59,421 nucleotides of DNA, taken from assembly GCA_913042175.1 (NCBI GenBank), contig CAJWIX010000004.1, forward strand, positions 1 through 59,421, in the 5' to 3' direction. Under the pieces are notes generated by a model, which was not told the origin of the DNA, did not search any database, and worked only from the letters and a program-made list of their open reading frames with translations. Of the stretch, positions 38,133 to 46,158 are shown piece after piece; within the stretch, counting starts at the first letter, position 1, and each line of letters opens with the position of its first letter. Source of the DNA: an uncultured Flavobacteriales bacterium. Lineage in GTDB: Bacteria; Bacteroidota; Bacteroidia; Flavobacteriales_D; Parvicellaceae. The translations under genes and the position numbers were made by a program.

Positions 38133-39344
38133 AGATTTAGAAAATTGCTTTTCAGCATAAGCAAGATCAATAACTAGTTCTTTGACATCACTAGAAGGTG
38201 CGTTGAACATTGCTTCAGTTAGTATTGCCTCACAAATAGAACGTAAACCACGTGCCCCAAGCTTTAATTCTATTGCTTTTTCAACAATGAATTCCAGTAC
38301 TTTGGGTTGAATAGATAATTTGATATCATCCATTTCAAATAACCTTACATATTGTTTTACCAATGCATTCTGAGGATCTGTTAAAATACTTAGTAAAATC
38401 TCTTTAGTTAGTGGATTTAAATAGGTAAGTACAGGGAAACGACCAATAAGTTCAGGAATCAATCCATACTTTTTAATATCCAACTGGTTGACATGAGACA
38501 ATAATTTTTCTTCATTAAATTCATCCTTGGATAAGGCATTAAATCCTATGGATTGGCTTTTAACTCTTCTTTCAATAATTTTTGAAATCCCATCAAATGC
38601 ACCACCGCAGATAAACAAAATGTCTTTGGTATCTACTTGAACCATTTTTTGCTCAGGATGTTTTCTTCCCCCTTGAGGTGGCACACTAATTTGTGCTCCT
38701 TCCAATAATTTCAACATGGCTTGTTGAACTCCCTCTCCTGAAACATCTCTTGTTATCGATGGATTATCACTCTTTCGAGCAACTTTATCAATTTCATCAA
38801 TAAAAACTATACCACGCTCAGCAGCATTAACATCAAAATCTGCAGCTTGTAATAGTCTAGACAGAATACTTTCAACATCTTCTCCAACATATCCAGCCTC
38901 TGTAAGTACCGTAGCATCCGCAATACAAAAAGGAACATTAAGCAATTTAGCTATAGATCTAGCCAATAATGTTTTCCCTGTTCCTGTTTCACCAACCATG
39001 ATTACATTGGATTTTTCAATCTCAATTTCATCTTTACTTTTCCCCTTTTGGAGTAATCTTTTATAGTGGTTATAAACAGCAACAGCTAGTACTTTTTTAG
39101 CATCTTCTTGACCAATAACATGGTTATTTAAATGATCAACAATTTCTTCAGGGGTAAGTAGTTTGAGTGACTTTTCAATTTCAGCATTGGACTTTAAACC
39201 CGATTCTTCTTCAACAATAAGGTGTGCCTGACTAATGCAAGAGTCACAAATATGACCAGTTATACCAGCAATCAAGACATTTACATCTTTCTTTTCTCTT
39301 CCACAAAAAGAACACCTTATGCTATCGTCCTGGGCTTTGGCCAT
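38106..39344 (-). CDS. clpX: ATP-dependent Clp protease ATP-binding subunit ClpX
   Basis: The 412-residue AAA+ unfoldase feeds substrates to ClpP. The N-terminal zinc domain has CSFC and CDSC pairs; Walker A is GETGTGKTLLA; Walker B is IVFIDEIDK; SIGFN holds the IGF loop that docks on ClpP. It begins with ATG sharing bases with the clpP stop (TAATG) and ends the tig-clpP-clpX operon. Confidence 0.97.
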   Translation of the reverse strand: MAKAQDDSIRCSFCGREKKDVNVLIAGITGHICDSCISQAHLIVEEESGLKSNAEIEKSLKLLTPEEIVDHLNNHVIGQEDAKKVLAVAVYNHYKRLLQKGKSKDEIEIEKSNVIMVGETGTGKTLLARSIAKLLNVPFCIADATVLTEAGYVGEDVESILSRLLQAADFDVNAAERGIVFIDEIDKVARKSDNPSITRDVSGEGVQQAMLKLLEGAQISVPPQGGRKHPEQKMVQVDTKDILFICGGAFDGISKIIERRVKSQSIGFNALSKDEFNEEKLLSHVNQLDIKKYGLIPELIGRFPVLTYLNPLTKEILLSILTDPQNALVKQYVRLFEMDDIKLSIQPKVLEFIVEKAIELKLGARGLRSICEAILTEAMFNAPSSDVKELVIDLAYAEKQFSKSKISKLKVA

Positions 39345-40033
39345 TATTTACTTTTAATCAAAACTTCATCAATCATACCATATGCTTTTGCTTCTTCTGA
39401 AGTCATCCAATAATCACGATCACTGTCTTTCCAAACAGTTTCATAATCCTTTTTGGTATGATGAGAAATAATTTCGTACAATTCTTTTTTAAGTTTCTGG
39501 ATCTCTCTAGCTGTAATTTCAATATCAGAAGCTTGACCTTGAGCACCTCCTAAAGGTTGATGAATCATCACTCTAGAATGTTTTAGCCCCGTTCTTTTTC
39601 CATCTTGGCCAGCACAAAGTAAAACTGCACCCATTGAAGCAGCCATTCCTATACAAATGGTTGAAACATCAGGATTTATGTACTGCATGGTATCATATAT
39701 ACCAAGACCTGCATACACTGAACCACCTGGCGAATTAATATAAATCTGAATATCACGTTTTGCGTCCATAGACTCTAAGAAAAGTAATTGCGCAGTAATG
39801 ATATTAGCCACATAATCATCTATTCCTGTTCCAAGGAAAATAATTCTATCCATCATTAACCTAGAAAATACGTCCATAACCGCAATGTTCATCTGACGTT
39901 CCTCAATAATATTAGGGGTCATACCCAATGGAACATTAGGAACTGCAGAAGTATACTTATCTAAGGTAAGGCTTGAAATGCCCATGTGTTTAGTGGCAAA
40001 TTTTCTAAATTCTTCGCTGCTGTTTGGATTCAT
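39344..40033 (-). CDS. clpP: ATP-dependent Clp protease proteolytic subunit
   Basis: The 229-residue serine peptidase has Ser133 in GMAASMGA and His158 in MIHQP, with the Asp expected near the WKDSDRD stretch. About 30 N-terminal residues precede the conserved core; such a pro-region is usual in this phylum and may be removed by self-cleavage. It lies 33 bases after tig and overlaps clpX by one base. Confidence 0.97.
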   Translation of the reverse strand: MNPNSSEEFRKFATKHMGISSLTLDKYTSAVPNVPLGMTPNIIEERQMNIAVMDVFSRLMMDRIIFLGTGIDDYVANIITAQLLFLESMDAKRDIQIYINSPGGSVYAGLGIYDTMQYINPDVSTICIGMAASMGAVLLCAGQDGKRTGLKHSRVMIHQPLGGAQGQASDIEITAREIQKLKKELYEIISHHTKKDYETVWKDSDRDYWMTSEEAKAYGMIDEVLIKSK

Positions 40034-40066
40034 TCTTTTTTCTTTTGTTTCTAATTTAGGGATTTA

Positions 40067-41422
40067 TTAAATGGCTTCAGCAGACTTTTTAACGAAATCT
40101 TCATGAGAAATTTCCTTATCAGTGATTTTTAAAGTGTTTTTTAAATACTCCATCACTTTACGATCATAAATCATATCATTCAATTTTCTGGCTTCTTCTT
40201 GATTAGAAAGTACATTTTGTGCCGCTTTTTTCAATTCTTCTTCACCTGGAATCATCATACCATACTGCGCATATTGATTTCCTATTAGCTCCATCGCAAA
40301 GTTCAACAACTCATTGCCATCTACTTTAATATTTTGATCTTTAATGATGTTATTTTCTATTAACTGCCACTTTAAACCATCCGCATATTTATCATAATCA
40401 CTCTCAATTTGTTCTTTGGTAGCTTCTTTATTGGAACTTAAAATCCATTTCTTTAAAAATTCATCTGGAAGTTTAAGCTTTAACTTTTTGATGATTGTTT
40501 TGGTAACCTCAGTTTTGAAAATTCGATCAGTATCTCCAACAAACATTTTACTAAGATCATTAATAATCTTCTGTTTAAACTCTTCTTCTGTCTTTACTTC
40601 ACCAGCTCCATAAATTTTATCAAACAGCGCTACATCAACATTTGCAGGCTGAAGTGATTTCACTTCATTTACTGTTAGTAAAACATTTCTGTCGTATAAT
40701 TTAGCCCTGTCTTTGTCAATTCCCAACATAGATGCCATGTCAGCCTCTCCTCTACTAATTAATTTAGGATCTATTACCAATTCATCTTTAGGTTTAAGAC
40801 CTATTAGTTTTTTCTTCGTTTTCTTATCATCAACAAACTCAATAGACACCGTTGAACTATGATTAAAACCTTCTGGAATAACTTCACCTTTATCATTCAA
40901 TTCTTTGAAGTTAGCTAAAATCATATCACTATCAGAAGCAACATCAACACCAACTAATTTACCATAACGTTTAGCAAAATCATTGATTTGTTTATTGACT
41001 AAATTATCATCAATCTTAGGCTGATAACGAGTAAACTTATATTTACCAGGAAGATCTAAATCAAAATCTGGAGCAATGCCTAGTTCATAGGCAAACTCAA
41101 AATCACCAGGATTGTTCCAATCAATTTCCTTTTTTTCATCATCTATTGGAAGTGGATTTCCCAGTATATTTAGCTTGTTCTCCGTAATATGATCATAAAT
41201 TGATTTATTAAGGATTTTGTCAATTTCTTCAGCCAATATCGATGGGCCATATTTCTTTTTTACAATGCTAGCCGGGACATGTCCCTTTCTAAAGCCAGGC
41301 ATTTGAATTTGTTTTCTGTAATTTTTTAATGACTTTTCATAGGGAGAAGCATAATCTTCATTTGAAATCTTCACCGTTAAAACTGCATTTAATGCATCTC
41401 TGTTCTTAACACTTACGTCCAT
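40067..41422 (-). CDS. tig: Trigger factor
   Basis: The 451-residue chaperone has an N-terminal ribosome-binding domain with GFRKGHVP, a short PPIase-like region that is reduced as in other Bacteroidota, and a helical C-terminal domain. The frame is open up to 41527, but that part reads through tRNA-Leu and its terminator; the ATG at 41422 (MDVSVKNRDALNAVL) is the real start. It heads tig-clpP-clpX on the minus strand. Confidence 0.94.
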   Translation of the reverse strand: MDVSVKNRDALNAVLTVKISNEDYASPYEKSLKNYRKQIQMPGFRKGHVPASIVKKKYGPSILAEEIDKILNKSIYDHITENKLNILGNPLPIDDEKKEIDWNNPGDFEFAYELGIAPDFDLDLPGKYKFTRYQPKIDDNLVNKQINDFAKRYGKLVGVDVASDSDMILANFKELNDKGEVIPEGFNHSSTVSIEFVDDKKTKKKLIGLKPKDELVIDPKLISRGEADMASMLGIDKDRAKLYDRNVLLTVNEVKSLQPANVDVALFDKIYGAGEVKTEEEFKQKIINDLSKMFVGDTDRIFKTEVTKTIIKKLKLKLPDEFLKKWILSSNKEATKEQIESDYDKYADGLKWQLIENNIIKDQNIKVDGNELLNFAMELIGNQYAQYGMMIPGEEELKKAAQNVLSNQEEARKLNDMIYDRKVMEYLKNTLKITDKEISHEDFVKKSAEAI

Positions 41423-41448
41423 TTTATTTTGCTTTGTTTTTATAATGT

Positions 41449-41476
41449 AAAAAGGCATAAACAAACTGCTTATGCC
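41449..41476 (-). terminator. Rho-independent terminator of tRNA-Leu
   Basis: On the minus strand GGCATAA, a 9-base loop and TTATGCC form a 7-bp stem (arms 41454-41460 and 41470-41476), followed by TTTTT (41449-41453). It lies ten bases past the tRNA 3' end and 27 bases before the tig ATG, so it would separate or attenuate tRNA and tig transcription. Confidence 0.65.
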
Positions 41477-41485
41477 ATTCTTACT

Positions 41486-41570
41486 TGGTGCGGGTAGAGG
41501 GAGTCGAACCCCCATGCCTCGCGGCACTAGATCCTAAGTCTAGCGTGTCTACCAATTCCACCATACCCGC
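41486..41570 (-). tRNA. tRNA-Leu (anticodon UAG)
   Basis: The minus strand gives an 85-base class II tRNA with a 7-bp acceptor stem GCGGGTA/TACCCGC, discriminator A and an encoded CCA end (41486-41488). The anticodon stem CTAGA/TCTAG closes the loop CTTAGGA with anticodon TAG; a variable arm TGCCGCGAGGCA and a T loop TTCGACT follow. It reads CUN leucine codons. Confidence 0.96.
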
Positions 41571-41595
41571 ATGTTTGCTTTTTAAAAGCAGTTTG

Positions 41596-41624
41596 CAAAT
41601 TTATTCAATTTTCTTAAATACAAA
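41596..41624 (-). promoter_or_regulatory. Promoter of tRNA-Leu (TTTG, 17 bases, TAAATTTG)
   Basis: On the minus strand TTTG (41621-41624), a 17-base spacer and an exact -7 box TAAATTTG (41596-41603). The start would lie about 15-20 bases before the mature tRNA. This is the most complete promoter match in the window. Confidence 0.6.
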
Positions 41625-41675
41625 AGTCTTGAAATATTTTTCTACTACCTTTGGAGCCAACTTAAATTAATCTTA

Positions 41676-42569
41676 ATGCTAACTATTGATCTTATTGAAA
41701 TGGGATTACCAAAAGCTCACCACTACTTATTGGGGGCTGTTGGACCAAGACCGATATGTTTTGCCAGCACGATGGATGAAAATGGCACACCCAATCTTGC
41801 GCCTTTTTCTTTTTTTAATGTTTTTAGCTCTAATCCCCCCGTTGCGGTGTTTTCTCCCTCAAGAAGTGGCAGGACTGGAGCCCATAAAGACACTTACAAT
41901 AACGTCAAAAAAGTTGATGAAGTAGTTATTAATTTAGTGGATTACTCCATGGTTGAACAAATGTCTTTAGCCAGTTCTCCATATGCTCCAGAAGTGGATG
42001 AGTTCATTAAAAGTGGACTAACTCCAATTCCTTCAGAAACCATAAAACCTTATAGAGTGAAAGAATCTCCAGTACAATTAGAGTGTAAAGTGATAGAAGT
42101 AAAAGAATTAGGTGAAAATGGGGGTGCAGGAAACCTTATCATTTGCAAAATTTTGAAAATGCATGTTGCTGAACATATATTAGATGACAAACAAATGATA
42201 GATCAAGAAAAAATTGATTTGGTTGCAAGAATGGGCGGAGATTGGTACTGTAGAACAGATAAAAACTCCATGTTTGAAATTAAAAAACCCATTACCACTA
42301 AGGGAATTGGATTTGATCAAATGCCTCAAGAAGTTTTGGACAGCCCTATTTTAACTGGAAATGATTTGGGTAAATTAGGTGGTATAGAATCTTTACCAGA
42401 TGAAACAGCCGTAAATGATTTTAAATTGGTTGAATTAAGTGATCTATTTATAGCATTGGAAGATGACGCTAAATCACTTGAAATAGAACTGCACAAAAAA
42501 GCCAAAACATTTTTGAATGATAATAACTTGGATGCCGCTTGGAAAACCTTACTTTCGTTTAATAATTAA
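41676..42569 (+). CDS. Flavin reductase-like (FMN-binding split barrel) protein
   Basis: The 297-residue protein has the flavin-reductase-like split barrel at about 15-200 (LLGAVGPRPICFASTMDENG, NLAPFSFFNVFSSNPP, VVINLV), which binds FMN and may reduce it with NAD(P)H. The C-terminal 90 residues form an acidic helical extension conserved with similar Bacteroidota proteins. Its electron acceptor is unknown. It precedes the DUF3127 gene by five bases and likely shares its mRNA. Confidence 0.85.
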   Translation: MLTIDLIEMGLPKAHHYLLGAVGPRPICFASTMDENGTPNLAPFSFFNVFSSNPPVAVFSPSRSGRTGAHKDTYNNVKKVDEVVINLVDYSMVEQMSLASSPYAPEVDEFIKSGLTPIPSETIKPYRVKESPVQLECKVIEVKELGENGGAGNLIICKILKMHVAEHILDDKQMIDQEKIDLVARMGGDWYCRTDKNSMFEIKKPITTKGIGFDQMPQEVLDSPILTGNDLGKLGGIESLPDETAVNDFKLVELSDLFIALEDDAKSLEIELHKKAKTFLNDNNLDAAWKTLLSFNN

Positions 42570-42574
42570 TAAAG

Positions 42575-42916
42575 ATGGAACTGAAAATTAATGGAAGAGT
42601 AAAACTAATTATGGATCTACAATCATGGGATTCTGGTTTTACCAAAAGAGAATTTGTAATCACTACTAATGAGCAATATCCTCAAGATGTCAAATTGGAA
42701 TGTATTAAAGATAAAACCAATTTATTAGAAGGCTTAGCCGAAGGAGATGAAGTGGAGGTTTCATTCAATATAAGAGGTAACGAATACAACGGAAGGTATT
42801 ATGTAAATCTCCAAGCATGGAAGTTACAAAAGCAAGATGATGGGATGAATCAAGAAGCTCCACCTGCTCCAGATTTTGAACCTGTTGGAGATGATGATGA
42901 CGATTTGCCATTCTAA
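42575..42916 (+). CDS. DUF3127 OB-fold protein with SSB-like C-terminal tip
   Basis: The 113-residue protein is a DUF3127 member, a small beta-barrel found mainly in Bacteroidota (MELKINGRVKLI, FTKREFVITT, GDEVEVSFNIRG, YYVNLQAWKL). The last 30 residues are disordered and acidic and end DDDDDLPF. That ending is almost identical to the SSB tip (DDDIPF in E. coli), through which SSB docks its partner proteins. It may therefore bind single-stranded nucleic acid and recruit SSB-binding enzymes, or compete with SSB. Function is not established. Confidence 0.85.
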   Translation: MELKINGRVKLIMDLQSWDSGFTKREFVITTNEQYPQDVKLECIKDKTNLLEGLAEGDEVEVSFNIRGNEYNGRYYVNLQAWKLQKQDDGMNQEAPPAPDFEPVGDDDDDLPF

Positions 42917-42929
42917 CTAAATTCTACAG

Positions 42930-44321
42930 ATGACCCTATTTGACCGATACATCAAAGGGGTACGTTTCTTACTCCCTACTCCGTTCACCATAGCAATAGC
43001 GTTAACGCTGTTTACCATGGTATTTGCCTTTTGTTGGCCATGGGAAAATACTACCCAAAACATTGATGGTTATGGAAGGAAACTTTCTTTAATCCTAGAA
43101 TATTGGAATGATGGGCTTTGGAATATAAATGGTCTTGCCTTTGCTATTCAAATGATGCTGATGCTTTTACTAGGACACATCCTTGCATTAAGTCCTGTTG
43201 TTGAAAAAATCATCTTAAGACTTTTACCCATTTGTAGTTCAAATGCCAAGGGGGCTGCGTTTGTCACAATATTCACATTGATGGTAAGTTGGTTTAACTG
43301 GGGACTTGGATTAGTTTTTGGCGCTATTTTTTGTAAAAAATTATTAGAATATGCGCATGATCAAAAAATACCAATCAATGTAGGTTTAATTGGTGCTGCA
43401 GGATATTGCGGCTTAATGATTTGGCATGGTGGTATTTCAGGTTCTTCCCTAATTAAAATTGCTGAACCTGGTCATTTAGCTTCACTTACAAGTTCTAACT
43501 TACAAGAACAAGTCCCTAATCTTATTGATTTCAAAAGCACAGTTTTTTCTAGTATGAACTTATCTGTTACACTTTTACTTCTTTTTGCACTGCCTTTGAC
43601 TGCTTATTTTTTAGGAAAAAAAGTAAAAACTAAAATTCCTGACAATTACATTAAATCACCACAACAAATCAACGCTACTAATTTGATTGGTGCAGAAAAA
43701 TTAGACCATTCAATTTTAGCGGGAAAAATAATTGGTAGTGCCATCATTTGTTTTTGTGTATTCTTAGCTCTACAACATCCCAACACTTTATCATTTCAAT
43801 TTATAACACCAAATTTTTTGAATTTAAGCTTGCTTGGCTTGGCTTTATTAAGTCATGGCAGCTTCATGAATTTTTTGGCAGCATCACAAAAAGCCATTGG
43901 AGGAACCGTAGGTATACTTCTCCAATTTCCCCTGTATTTTGGAATTATGGGGATTTTTCAATCAACGGGTATAATTCAAGACTTATCTCATTATTTTCAA
44001 AGTATTTCTACTGAACTAACTTATCCTATTTATACCTTTTTAAGTGCCGGATTGGTCAACTTTTTCGTTCCAAGTGGTGGCGGACAATGGTATGTTCAAG
44101 GCCCATTGGTTATTCAGTCTGCTTTGGAAATGGGCATCCCTTTAAATAAAAGTATTATGGCATTAGCTTATGGAGATCAACTCACTAATATGATGCAACC
44201 ATTTTGGGCACTCCCACTATTGGGCATAACAGGTTTAAAAGCCAAAGATATTCTACCATTTACTCTTGTACTTATGATGGTAGGTATGGTGATTTTTCTA
44301 GGTGGATTAATCCTTTTTTAA
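42930..44321 (+). CDS. AtoE-type short-chain fatty acid transporter
   Basis: The 463-residue inner-membrane protein has about 12 hydrophobic segments and the AtoE family blocks: LPTPFTIAIALT, WFNWGLGLVFGAI, MIWHGGISGSSLI, NFFVPSGGGQWYVQGP, GDQLTNMMQPFWALPLLGI. AtoE proteins take up short-chain fatty acids such as acetoacetate or butyrate. It lies 13 bases after the DUF3127 gene on the same strand, which may be co-transcription without a shared role. Confidence 0.92.
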   Translation: MTLFDRYIKGVRFLLPTPFTIAIALTLFTMVFAFCWPWENTTQNIDGYGRKLSLILEYWNDGLWNINGLAFAIQMMLMLLLGHILALSPVVEKIILRLLPICSSNAKGAAFVTIFTLMVSWFNWGLGLVFGAIFCKKLLEYAHDQKIPINVGLIGAAGYCGLMIWHGGISGSSLIKIAEPGHLASLTSSNLQEQVPNLIDFKSTVFSSMNLSVTLLLLFALPLTAYFLGKKVKTKIPDNYIKSPQQINATNLIGAEKLDHSILAGKIIGSAIICFCVFLALQHPNTLSFQFITPNFLNLSLLGLALLSHGSFMNFLAASQKAIGGTVGILLQFPLYFGIMGIFQSTGIIQDLSHYFQSISTELTYPIYTFLSAGLVNFFVPSGGGQWYVQGPLVIQSALEMGIPLNKSIMALAYGDQLTNMMQPFWALPLLGITGLKAKDILPFTLVLMMVGMVIFLGGLILF

Positions 44322-44340
44322 AAAATTATATTATAATTTT
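44322..44340. repeat. AT-only palindrome after the AtoE-type gene
   Basis: AAAATTATA-T-TATAATTTT directly follows the stop and is followed by CTTATTTT. It could be a weak terminator, but it has no G or C and a minimal loop. Confidence 0.3.
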
Positions 44341-44442
44341 CTTATTTTAGAATTAATTGTGTTTTCAACTTTTTAAGGGGAATATTTAAACAACAATTCT
44401 ATAAAAATTACGTTTATCAAATATTCTATTTGTATAAAGTCT

Positions 44443-44736
44443 ATGAAAAAACTAATCACAACAACAATTATTTTTTGTACCCTTTTAGCATGCAACAAAA
44501 ATGAATGTGTTAATAGTGAAAAAGCAAGAATAGAAAACAACCAGATAGATGGTTGTGGCTATACCATTAGATTAAATAATGGTGATCAAATCGAACCCGT
44601 TAATTTAGCTGATTTCGATATTCAACCAAAACACAATAAAAAAGTGTGGGTCAGTTACCATATAAATCAAAATTTATCTGCCAGTATCTGTATGGTAGGA
44701 GATATTGTTGTGATTGATTGTATTAGTGAACGATAG
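44443..44736 (+). CDS. Small hypothetical lipoprotein
   Basis: The 97-residue protein has a short lipoprotein signal (TTTIIFCTLLAC, Cys16) and about 80 mature residues with three or four Cys and a DGCGYTIRLNNGDQIEPVNL stretch that suggests a small beta-barrel or disulfide-bonded fold. Similar small lipoproteins occur in Bacteroidota without known function. It has its own 121-base upstream spacer and converges on the glycosyltransferase gene. Confidence 0.65.
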   Translation: MKKLITTTIIFCTLLACNKNECVNSEKARIENNQIDGCGYTIRLNNGDQIEPVNLADFDIQPKHNKKVWVSYHINQNLSASICMVGDIVVIDCISER

Positions 44737-44742
44737 ATTTAA

Positions 44743-46149
44743 CTACTTTTTGAATAACTGATAATAATTTAAATTATCATTAATCAATTTCTTGTCATTT
44801 TTAAATGATACTGATTTTTCTGTTAGATAAAAATCAGCTTCTTCAGTAGAACTTGTTAATGCAATATTGAAATAACGAATTAAATACATTTGAAGTGGCC
44901 AATTTTCAACAAGAGTCTTAGACACCTCAACAACACTATTTTCTGGAACAATTTGTCCTATTTGATATACGTCTTGCAACAATAAATGGTCTCTCTTAGT
45001 CTTTCCAATGCTAAAAGCCGTAACCGCTAAAGCAATCAATAAAAAGCAAAGTGATATAGTCTGAACTATTTTCTTTAATTTATCCCAAGGTTTTTTATTT
45101 AAGTAATGTACTAATGGAACTATAAAAAAAGCACACGATATGGCAAAGTAGGGTAAGCTAGGCACTAAATAAAAATTGCGCTGTACGTGAGTCAATATTA
45201 ATGGAACGGAAGCCGATAATCCTATTAGGATAAACCATTGCATTTCAGGATATTTCCAATTAAGTTTTTTAATTTTTATATAACTATAGCTTATTGCCGC
45301 TAGCAAAATTAAAGGAGCAAGATTTAAAGCTAACTGGCCAATTATAATCCACCTATTATTTACAACAGGTTCTTCGTTTACTCTATACCATAGACGTTCT
45401 TTGATATAGTAACTAAGGCTTTCATATGCCTGCTGATCCAGTAATAACAACATTGCAACTACAAAAAATAATACCACATAAATTAAGGACGAAATCATCA
45501 ATCTCTTCCAGGATTCAAGCTTTAAAATAACATATAAGCATCCCACTATTATAGGGAACAACCCTACTATGCCTTTACATAGAAATGAACCTAACAAACA
45601 TCCTACAGAAATAAATAAATACCAACTCCAAATCTTATTAGATTGTATATGTTTTATCCATCCCAAAACTGCGCCCAATGCAAAAAAACTTAAAGTAAGT
45701 TCGTGAATATTATGTTGGAATGCCCAAAAATTAACAGGTATAATTAACCACAACAATACAGGCAACCAACTCAATTTTTTTAGTGCTTCATTTTCACGAA
45801 AAATACTAACCCATATTTGTAAAATGAGAATTGTAGATAATATTAAAATGGAAAAATCATAAATCCTTTCCGTATATAGACTACTGCCAAAAACATAAAA
45901 ATAAAACGATTGTATACCATAAACTAATGGAGGATGTTCCATAAAAAAAGAAGAACCTGCTTTTGTCCATGTAGCGGATAAATGAGGAAACCAAAACGTG
46001 CCATTTCCATCTGCTAATTGTTTGGCCACACAAGCATATTGTTGACCATCCATAAACATACCGTCTTGAACCAGTCCAGGACAAATTAGCATTATACCAG
46101 TGGCTATAGTAAATACCCAACCTGTATTAATGCGAAACTTCTTAAACAT
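44743..46149 (-). CDS. GT39/ArnT-like polyprenol-dependent glycosyltransferase
   Basis: The 468-residue membrane protein has about 12 hydrophobic segments. The first loop has the D-G motif (DGMFMDGQQYACVAKQL) and MEHPPLVYGIQSFYFYVFG, in which the E-H-P-P-L core is the hallmark of GT39/PMT_2 enzymes such as ArnT. These move sugars from polyprenyl phosphate to lipids or proteins on the periplasmic side. The acceptor cannot be told. It follows the secreted phosphatase gene by nine bases. Confidence 0.85.
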   Translation of the reverse strand: MFKKFRINTGWVFTIATGIMLICPGLVQDGMFMDGQQYACVAKQLADGNGTFWFPHLSATWTKAGSSFFMEHPPLVYGIQSFYFYVFGSSLYTERIYDFSILILSTILILQIWVSIFRENEALKKLSWLPVLLWLIIPVNFWAFQHNIHELTLSFFALGAVLGWIKHIQSNKIWSWYLFISVGCLLGSFLCKGIVGLFPIIVGCLYVILKLESWKRLMISSLIYVVLFFVVAMLLLLDQQAYESLSYYIKERLWYRVNEEPVVNNRWIIIGQLALNLAPLILLAAISYSYIKIKKLNWKYPEMQWFILIGLSASVPLILTHVQRNFYLVPSLPYFAISCAFFIVPLVHYLNKKPWDKLKKIVQTISLCFLLIALAVTAFSIGKTKRDHLLLQDVYQIGQIVPENSVVEVSKTLVENWPLQMYLIRYFNIALTSSTEEADFYLTEKSVSFKNDKKLINDNLNYYQLFKK

Positions 46150-46158
46150 GCCAATAAT

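Noticed and set aside
41423-41527. Upstream extension of the trigger factor frame
   Set aside because: It reads antisense-free through tRNA-Leu and its terminator and has no similarity to trigger factor; the family start is at 41422.
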